Source: Thermomicrobium roseum DSM 5159 (lineage in GTDB: Bacteria; Chloroflexota; Chloroflexia; Thermomicrobiales; Thermomicrobiaceae). Taken from it: a DNA stretch of 64,000 nt. Below are positions 50,359 through 61,460 of the stretch, piece after piece (position 1 is the first letter of the stretch; each line of letters starts with the position of its first letter). The notes under the pieces are model-generated. The model saw only the letters and a program-made list of their open reading frames with translations. It was not told the DNA's origin and ran no database searches. The stretch covers positions 372,001 through 436,000 of the forward strand of contig NC_011961.1 of NCBI RefSeq assembly GCF_000021685.1, written 5' to 3'. Position numbers and translations under genes: made by a program.

Positions 50359-51104
50359 GGCAGGGTGAGGATCTCCGGGCCGTTCTCGGTGATGGCGACG
50401 GTGTGCTCGAACTGGGCGGAGAGACTGCCGTCCGCCGTAACGACTGTCCAGCGATCGGGGAGGACACGGGTCTCCGGTCGGCCAGCGGCGATCATCGGCT
50501 CGATGGTGATGACCATACCGGGCCGGAGAAGGGGTCCCTGACCGGGGGGACCGTAGTGCGGAAGCATCGGTTCCTCGTGCAGGCTGCGGCCGATCCCATG
50601 TCCGTACAGGTTACGGATGACCGAGAAGCCGTGTGCCTCGACGTGCTGCTGGATAGCGTGGGAAATATCGGTCAGTCGCCGACCGGCATGCGCCTGGGCG
50701 ATGCCGATCTCCAGCGCTTCGCGGCAGACGCGCAGGAGCTTCTCGGCCTCCGGGGAAACCCGCCCCACGGGAACGGTGATCGTCGCGTCCCCATGGTAGC
50801 CGCGGTAGCGGGCACCGACATCGATCCCGACGATATCCCCCTCGGCGAGCATGCGCGAGCCGGGGATGCCGTGCACGACTTCCTCGTTGACCGACACGCA
50901 GATGGAGGCCGGGAAGCCGCGGTAGCCCTTGAAGGAGGGCACCGCACCGTGCCGGCGAATGATCCGCTCGGCGATCCGGTCGAGTTCGGCCGTGGTGATA
51001 CCGGGGCGGACCGTCTCGGCGAGCGTGGCTAGGACTTCGGCGACGATCTTGCCAGCCTCGCGCATGAGGCGGATCTGCTCGGGACGCTTGAGAACGATCG
51101 CCAC
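50355..51104 (-). CDS. map: Methionine aminopeptidase, type I
   Basis: 249 residues, the normal length of a type Ia enzyme. The five metal ligands are visible: Asp in GIDVGARY and HGDATI, His in GHGIGRSLHE, Glu in ITIEPMI and Glu in QFEHTVAI. It removes the initiator Met from nascent proteins. Start is GTG 51104, with GGAGGAG six bases upstream. It stands alone here rather than in the ribosomal-protein operon where map often lies, and has its own promoter and structured leader. Confidence 0.93.
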   Translation of the reverse strand: MAIVLKRPEQIRLMREAGKIVAEVLATLAETVRPGITTAELDRIAERIIRRHGAVPSFKGYRGFPASICVSVNEEVVHGIPGSRMLAEGDIVGIDVGARYRGYHGDATITVPVGRVSPEAEKLLRVCREALEIGIAQAHAGRRLTDISHAIQQHVEAHGFSVIRNLYGHGIGRSLHEEPMLPHYGPPGQGPLLRPGMVITIEPMIAAGRPETRVLPDRWTVVTADGSLSAQFEHTVAITENGPEILTLP

Positions 51105-51115
51105 GCCTCGCTCCT

Positions 51116-51153
51116 CCAGTTGGCCGCTGCGACGCGGCCAACTGGAAAGTATA
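51116..51153 (-). promoter_or_regulatory. Extended -10 promoter and leader hairpin of map
   Basis: On the minus strand GTGGTATACT (51157-51148) is an extended -10 element. Immediately downstream a perfect 12-bp stem, CCAGTTGGCCGC / GCGGCCAACTGG (51116-51145), ends at the first bases of the GGAGGAG ribosome binding site. The transcript would begin within the stem and place a hairpin directly against the ribosome binding site. Confidence 0.5.
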
Positions 51154-51346
51154 CCACTAGTCTGCCCGTCGCACCGGCCGGGCGGTTCGTGCTCGAGGTA
51201 GCTGGCGTGATCGCGGCGACGTGGTTCCCGTCGGCCGCGCTGACGAGTGATGTGGCCGTGCGTCCGGTCGTACGCAGCGCAATCCGGAAGGCTCGCTCGC
51301 CCGTATGGCTGATGGACGGTTACCGAGAGAAGCGAGGGAGGAAGTT

Positions 51347-51871
51347 ATGCAGCTGTTCGGACGGGCGATGGTTCTGGTGCTGGTCGCGCTGGCCGTCTTC
51401 GCGCTGCCGGTGGTGGCGCAGGAGTCGGTGACGATCCCGCTCGGCGAGCAGAGCGGTTCGGGGCAATCCGGTACAGCGGTGCTCACGGCGATGGGAAACC
51501 AGACACGAGTGGTGGTGACGCTCTCCAACCCGCCAGCTGGCGTCGCACAACCGGCGCACATCCACGAGGGGACGTGCGCGAACTTGAACCCGAAGCCACG
51601 TTATCCGTTGCAGAGCCTGATGGACGGACGATCGGAAACGGTGGTCGATGTGCCTTTGACTGATCTCCTCGCTGGTCAGTTCGCGATCAACGTGCACAAG
51701 TCGCAGCAGGAGATCAGCACCTACGTGGCCTGCGGTGAGATCCGGGCCCAAGTGGCGCCAGCCACCGGTGCAGGGCCGCACGCGCTGCCGGGCTGGTCGA
51801 TCGCAGCGGCGCTGCTGTCAGGTCTCCTCTTCGTCGCTAGTGGGTTCGGTCTGCGGCTGGTCCGACGCTAG
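51347..51871 (+). CDS. Exported CHRD-like domain protein with C-terminal membrane anchor
   Basis: 174 residues. Signal peptide to about residue 24 (VFALPVVAQE), a CHRD-like beta domain with the PAHIHEGTC motif and FAINVHKS strand, and a C-terminal hydrophobic span (about 148-170) followed by RR. Two Cys (in EGTC and VACGE) may pair. CHRD domains bind metals or are adhesive; the role is unknown. ATG 51347 follows GGGAGGAAG. It precedes a cupredoxin lipoprotein by 13 bases, suggesting a shared envelope function. Confidence 0.72.
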   Translation: MQLFGRAMVLVLVALAVFALPVVAQESVTIPLGEQSGSGQSGTAVLTAMGNQTRVVVTLSNPPAGVAQPAHIHEGTCANLNPKPRYPLQSLMDGRSETVVDVPLTDLLAGQFAINVHKSQQEISTYVACGEIRAQVAPATGAGPHALPGWSIAAALLSGLLFVASGFGLRLVRR

Positions 51872-51884
51872 AAGGGGTTCGGTG

Positions 51885-52385
51885 ATGCGTCGCTCCTGGC
51901 CGATCGTCGCTGTCCTCGCGGTGCTCTTGGTCGCCGGATGTGGTGGGCGCCCGAACAGCGGCACCGTGCCCAGTGGGGCCAGTGGTTCAGGGTACGGCGG
52001 ACCCTACGACTATGGCCCGGGGTACGCCACGAGCGTACCGACCCCTGCCGCTGCTGCTTCACCGAGCGCACCGCAAGCTCTCAGCCCGGCACCTGGGGCG
52101 GCTGCGCCGACGGCGATCCCGACTGTTGCGGAAGGGGGAACGGTCGAGATCGCGGTGGTGAACTTCGGTTTCCAGCCGGCCGAGGTTACCGTCGCTGCCA
52201 GCACGACCGTTGTCTGGCGCAACGTCTCGCCGACGACGCATACGGTGGCGGCGAAGAACCGCTCTTTCGAGAGCGAGTTCATCGAGCCGGGCGGCTCGTA
52301 CTCGGTCACGCTCCGCGAGCCAGGAGTCTACGACTATGAGTGCACGCTCCACCCCGAGATGCTGGGACGCATTATCGTCCGTTGA
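51885..52385 (+). CDS. Plastocyanin-like cupredoxin lipoprotein
   Basis: 166 residues. Lipobox LLVAGC (about residues 15-20), an Ala/Pro/Ser linker to about 85, then a blue-copper domain: NFGFQPAEVTV, VVWRN, His in TTHTV, and Cys-x2-His-x2-Met in YECTLHPEM, a complete type 1 copper site. It probably carries electrons on the outer face of the cytoplasmic membrane and could serve the terminal oxidase. AAGGGG lies before the ATG. Directly follows the CHRD protein gene. Confidence 0.85.
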   Translation: MRRSWPIVAVLAVLLVAGCGGRPNSGTVPSGASGSGYGGPYDYGPGYATSVPTPAAAASPSAPQALSPAPGAAAPTAIPTVAEGGTVEIAVVNFGFQPAEVTVAASTTVVWRNVSPTTHTVAAKNRSFESEFIEPGGSYSVTLREPGVYDYECTLHPEMLGRIIVR

Positions 52386-52438
52386 GAGATAGGGTATGCT
52401 TGCCCGGCGGTCGAGGAGCGTGGCGAGGACGCTCGCGG

Positions 52439-53116
52439 ATGTATTGTCCAAGCTGTGGGACGGAGCAGCCGCCAGGGCCCGTTTGTATCGCCTGTGGACG
52501 ATCGTTCCGGCGCCAGGCGGAGCTCCCGAGAGGACCGCGCCCGGTCCGGCGGTACCAGCGTCGCGGGATGAGTGGTCGCTTGCTGGGATGTACCACCACG
52601 CTCGTCGTCGGGCTGGTCGTCGTCCTGGCGGCGGCTGCCTTCTTGACGCGCGAGCCGGCTCGCGCACCGGTCGAGGAAGCGGGGGCGAGATCCAGCGTCG
52701 CGGCGGCGCCCTCCTCGGAGGTGCCCAGCGGACAGGACACGTCGCCGGTCGCCGGTAATCGAAGGGTACGGGTCACTGAAGAGGAACTCAACCGGTGGCT
52801 GGCCGAGCACGCAGCCGAATTGCGTCCGGCCAGTGACCCACAGGCCGAGATCGACGTGGACGGGATCGCGCTCCACGTGCGGATCTACGGGTGGGGAGCG
52901 ACCTACCGCGCCCGACCGGTGGTACGGGATGGGCGCCTGGTTCTGGAGGATGGACGGATCGAAGGGCCATTGGGCTTGGGGATGGGTGCCGAGAGCGTGA
53001 CGGCCCGGTTGCAAGCGGCGTTGGACGAGCGACTGGCACGTGCGGGGCTGCGGCCCGTGGCGGCCGAGCTCCAGCCGGGCACGCTCACGGTGGAATTCGA
53101 ACCGGTCGAAGGATGA
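52439..53116 (+). CDS. Zinc-ribbon membrane protein with LmeA/DUF2993-like exterior domain
   Basis: 225 residues. The N-terminus is a Cys4 zinc ribbon (YCPSCGTEQPPGPVCIACG), then a basic linker, one membrane span (about 48-70) and an outer domain of about 110 residues with a helix (TEEELNRWLAEHAAEL) and beta strands, resembling DUF2993. Function unknown. ATG 52439 has GAGGA upstream. The last codons overlap the next gene by 4 bases (ATGA), so the two are translationally coupled. Confidence 0.65.
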   Translation: MYCPSCGTEQPPGPVCIACGRSFRRQAELPRGPRPVRRYQRRGMSGRLLGCTTTLVVGLVVVLAAAAFLTREPARAPVEEAGARSSVAAAPSSEVPSGQDTSPVAGNRRVRVTEEELNRWLAEHAAELRPASDPQAEIDVDGIALHVRIYGWGATYRARPVVRDGRLVLEDGRIEGPLGLGMGAESVTARLQAALDERLARAGLRPVAAELQPGTLTVEFEPVEG

Positions 53117-53526
53117 AGGCGGGCGGACAGGCGAGCGATCCGGTCGCAGTCGTGCGGGCAGTGCTGGCAGCGCTGAATCGGGGAGACCTGGAGACAGCGC
53201 TCGGCTACTGTGCCGATGACATTGTCCTGTGGGCACCGGGACCGACTCCATCCGGCACCGAACTCCGGGGCAAGCAGGCCCTCCGGGCTTTCCTGGAGGC
53301 GAGCGAGGCGACCTGGCCGGACAGCTGGGCAGCGGTGCGGACGCTGGTGGCTGACGGCGATGAGGTCGCCGTCGAGTTGGTGGCGACAGCGACGCACGCG
53401 GGGGACCGGGTGACGCAGCCGATGGCGGCCTTCTTCACGGTGCGCGACGGGCTGATCGTGCGCCAGGCCTGCTACTTCGATTTGGCCGGGTTGCTGGCGC
53501 ACTTGCGGGAACGTGGGCTGGCGTAG
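53113..53526 (+). CDS. SnoaL-like (NTF2-fold) protein
   Basis: 137 residues. VVRAVLAALNRGDLETALGY, DDIVLWAPG, GKQALRAFLEA and the final strands (QPMAAFFTVRDGLI) define the SnoaL-like fold, a cone-shaped barrel used for ligand binding or isomerase reactions. No specific catalytic residues can be fixed. Start ATG overlaps the preceding stop, giving translational coupling. Confidence 0.8.
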   Translation: MKAGGQASDPVAVVRAVLAALNRGDLETALGYCADDIVLWAPGPTPSGTELRGKQALRAFLEASEATWPDSWAAVRTLVADGDEVAVELVATATHAGDRVTQPMAAFFTVRDGLIVRQACYFDLAGLLAHLRERGLA

Positions 53527-56004
<2,478 letters not shown>

Positions 56005-56097
56005 GCGACCGATCGATACGAGCAGCGGTCCGCGGGGTGAGCGCCTGGCGGGCCGTGCTGGCTCGGTGATGGAGAAGGGTGGAGGAGCGGCGGAGCG

Positions 56098-56823
56098 GTG
56101 CGGCGCGAAGCGGGGATGCGTTCACGACATATCCCTGTGGAGCTGGGTCCCGGCCAGTACAGCCGGTGGTTCGTCGTCATCACGGCGGTTTTCGTCACCA
56201 CGCTGATCGTCTCCAACATCGTGGCCGTCAAGATCGTCGATGTCTGGGGGCTGTACGTTCCAGCCGGGACGGTCACGGTCTTTCCGCTCGCCTACATCTT
56301 CGGTGATGTCTTGACGGAGGTCTACGGCTACCGGCGTGCCCGACTGGTGATCTGGCTGGGGTTCGCGTGCAATCTCTTGGCCGTGGCGGCTTTTGCGGCG
56401 ACCCAGTATCTGCCGGCTGCTCCTTTCTGGGACGGGCAGGCGGCCTACGAGCGGATTCTCGGCTACACGCCTCGTCTGCTGGCGGCCTCCTTCCTCGCCT
56501 ATCTGGTCGGCGAGTTCGCCAATGCTGCCGTGCTCTCGCGTCTCAAGCTCATGACGCACGGGCGATTCCTCTGGGTACGGACGATCGGCTCGACACTGGT
56601 CGGGCAAGGATTGGATTCGCTCGTCTTCGTGACGGTCGCCTTCTTCGGCACGCTGGCCGGGCCGGATCTCATCCGCACGATGGTGACGGCCTGGCTGGTG
56701 AAGTCGGCCTACGAGGCGCTGGCGACGCCACTGACGTACCTCGTGGTGAACGGATTGAAGCGTGTCGAGGGGGTCGATGCCTACGACTACGGGGTGAGCC
56801 TCTCCCCGTTCCGCCTCGACTGA
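56098..56823 (+). CDS. yhhQ: Queuosine precursor transporter, YhhQ/VUT family
   Basis: 241 residues with six membrane spans. The VUT hallmarks VTTLIVSNIVAVKIV, FGDVLTEVYGYRRAR and GQGLDSLVFV are present. The family imports 7-deazaguanine precursors of queuosine. GTG start follows GGAGGAGCGG. The gene is monocistronic here: 93 bases after ftsH and convergent with phoX. Confidence 0.85.
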   Translation: MRREAGMRSRHIPVELGPGQYSRWFVVITAVFVTTLIVSNIVAVKIVDVWGLYVPAGTVTVFPLAYIFGDVLTEVYGYRRARLVIWLGFACNLLAVAAFAATQYLPAAPFWDGQAAYERILGYTPRLLAASFLAYLVGEFANAAVLSRLKLMTHGRFLWVRTIGSTLVGQGLDSLVFVTVAFFGTLAGPDLIRTMVTAWLVKSAYEALATPLTYLVVNGLKRVEGVDAYDYGVSLSPFRLD

Positions 56824-56834
56824 GTCTCCCACCG

Positions 56835-56864
56835 GGGTGGAATCGGCCCTGCACGATTCCACCC
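56835..56864. terminator. Bidirectional hairpin between yhhQ and phoX
   Basis: GGGTGGAATCG / CGATTCCACCC is a perfect 11-bp stem with an 8-base loop lying between the two converging stop codons, 12 bases after the yhhQ stop and 13 bases after the phoX stop. No U-tract on either strand. Confidence 0.6.
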
Positions 56865-56877
56865 GGCTGACTCGACG

Positions 56878-58839
56878 TCAGCTTCCGATGCGAGGATCGC
56901 CGCGGTCCTTCCAGACCACGATGACGCTGGGGCGCGGGACGGTGCCGTCCGGCCAGCTGGAGAGCGGGGCTGAGAGCGTGCCTCCTTCGCCCGGATGCTG
57001 GATGGCACAGAAGAGGGTATGGAAGTCGGGCGCGAACTCGGGACCGCAGATTTCGCAACCGCGAGGCCCGCTCAGGAACATCCGCACGAATCCTCGCTCG
57101 TTGCCGCTCGTGGGAACGGCATAGATGCCGTCGTTGCGGCGGAACGTGCCGGGCTGACCGTCGGTAGCGATCCACATGTTGCCCCACGCGTCGAAGGTGA
57201 TGTTGTCCGGGCAGGAGATCGGGCTGATGAGGCTCGGGTCGAACCCGGCAGCGAAGACCCCGTCGTCCGGGTTCGCGGGGTCGCCGCAGAGCAGGAAGAT
57301 CTCCCAGCGGAAGCGTGTCGCAGCGGCGTCACCGTTCTCGATCAGTTCGATGATGTGGCCGTGGCGATTGTCGCCGCGCGGATTGGCTGGATCGATCTGG
57401 TTCCATTTGCGGCGCGCGTTGTTGGTGCAGACGATGTAGACGCGGCCGTTGACGGGATTGGTCTCGATGTCCTCCGGCCGATCCATCTTGGTTGCACCGA
57501 GCAGGTCGGCAGCCCGGCGGGTGTTGACGAGCACGTCGGCTTGGGACCGGAAACCGTTAGCTTCAGTCAAGGGTCCTTGGCCGTGGACGAGCGGTAGCCA
57601 CTCGCCGGTGCCGTCGGCATTGAACCGCGCGACGTAGAGCGTACCGGAGTCGAGCAGTGAGAAGTTGGCTCGCCGGTCCCGTGGGTTGTAGCGACCCTCG
57701 CTGACGAACTTGTAGATGTATTCGAAGCGCTCGTCGTCACCGGAGTACACAACGGCCCGCCCGTCGCGGGCGATGACGACTGTCGCTGCCTCGTGCTTGA
57801 AGCGGCCAAGCGCGGTGCGCTTCTTGGGGACGAAGGTCGGATCGTAAGGATCGATCTCGACTACCCAGCCGAAACGGAACGGCTCGTTCGGCTCCTTGCT
57901 GACATCGAAGCGCCGGTCGAAGCGTTCCCAGCGGCGCTCGGAAGCACCGCTTGGGATGCCGTACCGCTGGTGAACGGTGTAGCGCGGATCGGTGGAGGAG
58001 AGGGCGGACAAGTTACCGAAGTACTGGTGGAAGTTCTCCTCGCAGGTCAGGAGTGTGCCCCACGGGGTCTTGCCACCGGCGCAGTTGTTGAGGGTGCCGT
58101 AGACGACGGTTCCCGTGCTGTCGGTGCTCGTCTTCATCCAATCGGAGCCAGCGGCGGGACCGGTCAGCTCGCAACGGGTAGTGCCGGTGATGCGCCGGTT
58201 GTAGGAGGAGCCGGGCAGGTAGTGCCACTGTCCGCGCCCCCGCTGGAGAACCTCGACGATGGTGACTCCGTGGGCTTCCAATTCGACGGCGACCTGCCAG
58301 GCCTCAGGGTCACCTTCGCGATAGCCGGGGAACATGAGTTCGGGGTTCGTGTACTCGTGGTTCACGGCGAGAAGGCCACGAGAACCGGACGCAGCCCCGC
58401 CGGGGAGCAGGAAGAGACCGACGAAGTCGCAGTTGTAGCCGAATTGCTGCGCTTGCCTTTCTGGAGATTGTTCCCCGAAACGGAACTCCGGGCCCCAGCT
58501 CTGCAGGGGATCGCCCCAGCGAATAACGACGCCACTCGCGTACCCCTCCGGTACGGTTACTTCGTCGCGGGTGTTGAGCGTGATCGGGCGGAAGGTGAGA
58601 CGGCCGCGCTGACTCGCCTCAGCCGACTCGTGACGGCCCACGGCGAGTACCAGCGCGACAGCTGCCGCCCCACCGAGGAGATCTCGGCGACTCAAGCGTT
58701 GGGCGAGGACGTTCTCGAAAGTCGGATTCTCGCTGGGGTTCACGGGTTCGGTGAAACATTTGCTTCCACAGGCCCACTGGCACTTGGCGAGCCAGGCAGC
58801 GAGCGCCGGGGAGAGCGGTAAGACGGCACGACGTGCCAT
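56878..58839 (-). CDS. phoX: PhoX-family (DUF839) alkaline phosphatase, Tat-exported
   Basis: 653 residues. A twin-arginine signal (SRRDLLGGAAAVALVLAVG) lies at about 49-67 after an unusual 48-residue lead. The mature protein has PhoX landmarks: LAVNHEYTNPELMF, NNCAGGKTPWGTLLTCEEN, KHEAATV, SGDDERFEYIYKFV and DNITFDAWGNMWI, which in PhoX position the Ca/Fe cofactor. It releases phosphate from organic esters outside the membrane. AAGGAGG precedes the ATG, and a Pho-box-like repeat array lies just upstream. Confidence 0.88.
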   Translation of the reverse strand: MARRAVLPLSPALAAWLAKCQWACGSKCFTEPVNPSENPTFENVLAQRLSRRDLLGGAAAVALVLAVGRHESAEASQRGRLTFRPITLNTRDEVTVPEGYASGVVIRWGDPLQSWGPEFRFGEQSPERQAQQFGYNCDFVGLFLLPGGAASGSRGLLAVNHEYTNPELMFPGYREGDPEAWQVAVELEAHGVTIVEVLQRGRGQWHYLPGSSYNRRITGTTRCELTGPAAGSDWMKTSTDSTGTVVYGTLNNCAGGKTPWGTLLTCEENFHQYFGNLSALSSTDPRYTVHQRYGIPSGASERRWERFDRRFDVSKEPNEPFRFGWVVEIDPYDPTFVPKKRTALGRFKHEAATVVIARDGRAVVYSGDDERFEYIYKFVSEGRYNPRDRRANFSLLDSGTLYVARFNADGTGEWLPLVHGQGPLTEANGFRSQADVLVNTRRAADLLGATKMDRPEDIETNPVNGRVYIVCTNNARRKWNQIDPANPRGDNRHGHIIELIENGDAAATRFRWEIFLLCGDPANPDDGVFAAGFDPSLISPISCPDNITFDAWGNMWIATDGQPGTFRRNDGIYAVPTSGNERGFVRMFLSGPRGCEICGPEFAPDFHTLFCAIQHPGEGGTLSAPLSSWPDGTVPRPSVIVVWKDRGDPRIGS

Positions 58840-58882
58840 AACGATCCTCCTTTCTCGAGTCCGTCTCAGTCGTCACACTCGC

Positions 58883-58948
58883 TGTATACCGCCCACCTGG
58901 GACAGTTCGATGGACGAACGGTGAAGAACCTGTGACCGTTCGGTAAAC
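58883..58948 (-). promoter_or_regulatory. Pho-box-like tandem repeats and -10 box upstream of phoX
   Basis: On the minus strand four contiguous 11-base units are visible: GTTTACCGAAC (58948-58938), GGTCACAGGTT, CTTCACCGTTC and GTCCATCGAAC (ending 58905). They share a GTTCACCG-like pattern, the arrangement of PhoP/PhoB direct repeat units. TATACA (58888-58883) follows 16 bases downstream, placing the array at the -35 region. Confidence 0.6.
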
Positions 58949-59100
58949 GGAGGCGGCTCGTTCGATGAGCCCGGATTCCCCGAGCGCGCATGGGAGAAAG
59001 CGGGTGAGTGGACTGTGCATCGCCGATCGTCGACTGTCGCTGAGCCCGCGTCGGAGGCAGGAAGAAGCGTCGCAGCGGAACACATGGGCGAGCGCCCGGT

Positions 59101-59130
59101 GCGACAGCTAGGGGAACCGTGTGTTACGAT
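59101..59130 (+). promoter_or_regulatory. Probable promoter of fabD-fabF
   Basis: GCGACA and TACGAT are separated by 18 bases, a weak -35 with a good -10. The predicted start lies about 40 bases before the fabD ATG. Confidence 0.4.
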
Positions 59131-59175
59131 ACGGCAACAGCGAGGAGAGCGGGTGGGCGAGGGCGAGGTGCGGTG

Positions 59176-60126
59176 ATGGAACTCGGTCAGCTCCTGCAGA
59201 AGCGCGTGGGGTTGCTCTTCCCGGGTCAGGGAAGCCAGCACGTCGGCATGGGACAACGGGTGCATCAGCTCTCGGAGGCGGCTCGGCGGATCTTCGTCCA
59301 GGCGGAGGAAATTCTGGGGCTTCCGCTGCGTCGACTCTGCTTCGAGGGACCAGCCGAGGAATTGGCCGATACAGCGAACGCTCAGCCGGCCATCTTGACG
59401 GTGAGTTTGGCCTACTTGGAAGCGTTGCGCGAGCGGCTGCGCGAATTGGGGGCCTCCCTCCAGCCGTCCATGGTGGCCGGGCACAGCCTGGGCGAATTCA
59501 CTGCGTTGGTCGCGGCCAACGCGCTGCGCTTCGAGGACGCGCTGCGATTGGTCCGCGAGCGGGGCCGCTTGATGCGCGAGGTGAGTCAGGAACGTCCTGG
59601 CGGCATGGCGGCCGTGATCGGACTGGAGCGCGACGCGCTGGAGGAGGTGTGTCGCGAGGCAAGCGAGCTGGGGCTGGTGGTGGTGGCGAACGACAACTCA
59701 CCCGGGCAACTGGTGATTTCTGGTGAGGAGCAGGCACTCCAGCGAGCGATGGAGTTGGCCCAGCGCAGAGGCGCCAAGCGCGTGGTGCGACTGGGCGTGA
59801 TGGTCGCCTCGCATTCCCCGCTCATGGAACGGGTCGCGCACGCCTTGGCGGAGATGCTGGCGCGGATCCCCTTGCGAGAGCCAGAGATCCCGATCGTGGC
59901 CAATGTGACTGGCCGCATCCTTTCCACGGTGGAAGAAATTCGGCGCGAACTGGCCTGTCAGGTCGCGCAGCCCGTGCAGTGGACGACGAGCGTGCGCGAG
60001 ATGACCAATCGAGGCGTGACGACCTTCTTGGAGGTCGGCCCTGGGCAAGTGCTGACCGGACTGGTCAAGAAGATCCAGCGTGACGTGGAAGCCTACTCGA
60101 TGCGTGACCTCGGTCTCGAGTCGTGA
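59176..60126 (+). CDS. fabD: Malonyl-CoA:ACP transacylase FabD
   Basis: 316 residues. GLLFPGQGSQHVGMG opens the protein; the nucleophile is Ser104 in GHSLGEF, with the catalytic His in SHSPLM and the Gln in FPGQG. It loads malonyl groups onto acyl carrier protein for fatty acid elongation. ATG 59176 is preceded by GAGGTGCGG. fabF follows after 21 bases; the acpP and fabG genes that often sit between are absent. Confidence 0.93.
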   Translation: MELGQLLQKRVGLLFPGQGSQHVGMGQRVHQLSEAARRIFVQAEEILGLPLRRLCFEGPAEELADTANAQPAILTVSLAYLEALRERLRELGASLQPSMVAGHSLGEFTALVAANALRFEDALRLVRERGRLMREVSQERPGGMAAVIGLERDALEEVCREASELGLVVVANDNSPGQLVISGEEQALQRAMELAQRRGAKRVVRLGVMVASHSPLMERVAHALAEMLARIPLREPEIPIVANVTGRILSTVEEIRRELACQVAQPVQWTTSVREMTNRGVTTFLEVGPGQVLTGLVKKIQRDVEAYSMRDLGLES

Positions 60127-60147
60127 GAAACGGACGAGGAGGACGGT

Positions 60148-61395
60148 GTGCACCGCGTGGTCGTGACCGGGCTCGGGGCGATCACACCGCTCGGACTGGA
60201 TGTGCCGACGTTCTGGCGCCGGCTGTTGGCCGGCGAATCGGGGATCGACCGGATCCAGCACTTCGACGCCAGCAATTTGGAGGTGCAGATTGCCGGTGAG
60301 GTCAAGGGGTTCGATCCCCGCGACTTCATGGACTTCAAGGCAGCGCGCCGCATGGATCGCTTCTCCCAGTTCGCAGTGGCAGCTGCCCGCGAGGCGATCC
60401 GCGATGCGGGATTGGAGATCACGCGCGAGAACGCCGACCGGATCGGCGTGATGATCAATACCGGCGGCGGTGGTATCCAGACGATGGAGCGCGAAGTCGT
60501 CACGTTCTACCAGCGCGGTCCGAGTCGAGTCAGCCCATTCTTCGTGCCGATGTTCGCGCCCAACATGGCGGCCTGCCAGGTCTCGATCGTCTACGGGATC
60601 ACCGGGCCGATCATGTCCTCGGTCGCGGCGTGCGCCGCGGGAACGCAGGCGTTCGTCGATGCGCTCCGGATGCTCCGGCTCGGTGAGGCTGACGTGATGA
60701 TCGCCGGAGGCACCGAGGCTGGGCTCACTCCGGTGGCTGTGACCGCGTTCGCTAACATGGGAGCGCTCTCGCGGCGCAACGAGGAGCCGCAGCGAGCTAG
60801 CCGGCCGTTCGACAAGGATCGAGACGGATTCGTCTTCGGTGAGGGCTGTGCGGTGATGGTCCTGGAGACCGAGGAGCATGCCCGGCGACGCGGGGCACGG
60901 ATCTACTGCGAGTTGGCCGGTGGGGCGGTTACCGGTGACGCTTACCACGTCAGTGCGCCCGATCCGGATGGCTTGGGAGCGGCGCGGGCGATGCGACTCG
61001 CACTGCGCGACGCGGGGATGGGCCCGGACGACGTCGATTACATCTGCGCGCACGGGACCTCGACACCGCTCAACGACGTGACCGAGACCAAGGCGATCAA
61101 GGCGGTCTTCGGTGACTATGCCTATCGAGTCGCCATCAGCTCTCCCAAGAGCATGATCGGGCATCTGGTGGGAGCTGCAGGGGCGGTTTCGGGCGTGGTG
61201 TGCGCACTGGCGATCCGGGACGGCATCGTACCGCCGACCATCAACCTCGAGCATCCAGATCCCGAGTGCGATCTCGATTACGTCCCCAACGTCGCGCGAC
61301 GGATGCCGGTACGCGTGGCGATCGCCAACGCGTTCGGGTTCGGTGGACAGAACGCGGTTGCAGTGTTCCGGGCGTACGACGGGGCGGCTCGCTAA
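60148..61395 (+). CDS. fabF: 3-oxoacyl-ACP synthase II FabF
   Basis: 415 residues. Catalytic triad Cys162 (VAACAAGTQ), His302 (CAHGTST) and His339 (MIGHLVGA), plus the KSMIGH Lys, identify a KAS II condensing enzyme that elongates acyl-ACP with malonyl-ACP. GTG start follows GAGGAGGA by 5 bases. Second gene of the fabD-fabF operon, convergent with mutL. Confidence 0.94.
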   Translation: MHRVVVTGLGAITPLGLDVPTFWRRLLAGESGIDRIQHFDASNLEVQIAGEVKGFDPRDFMDFKAARRMDRFSQFAVAAAREAIRDAGLEITRENADRIGVMINTGGGGIQTMEREVVTFYQRGPSRVSPFFVPMFAPNMAACQVSIVYGITGPIMSSVAACAAGTQAFVDALRMLRLGEADVMIAGGTEAGLTPVAVTAFANMGALSRRNEEPQRASRPFDKDRDGFVFGEGCAVMVLETEEHARRRGARIYCELAGGAVTGDAYHVSAPDPDGLGAARAMRLALRDAGMGPDDVDYICAHGTSTPLNDVTETKAIKAVFGDYAYRVAISSPKSMIGHLVGAAGAVSGVVCALAIRDGIVPPTINLEHPDPECDLDYVPNVARRMPVRVAIANAFGFGGQNAVAVFRAYDGAAR

Positions 61396-61429
61396 CCGGA
61401 TGCGTGTGGCTGCGAGCGGTTCGTGCGTG

Positions 61430-61460
61430 ACTCGCTCACCAGTCGAACTGGTGAGCGAGT
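61430..61460. terminator. Palindromic hairpin at the fabF-mutL junction
   Basis: ACTCGCTCACCAGT and ACTGGTGAGCGAGT pair perfectly over 14 bp around a 3-base loop. It lies 35 bases after the fabF stop and overlaps the last eight codons and stop of mutL, so the sequence serves both coding and probable termination. Confidence 0.6.
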
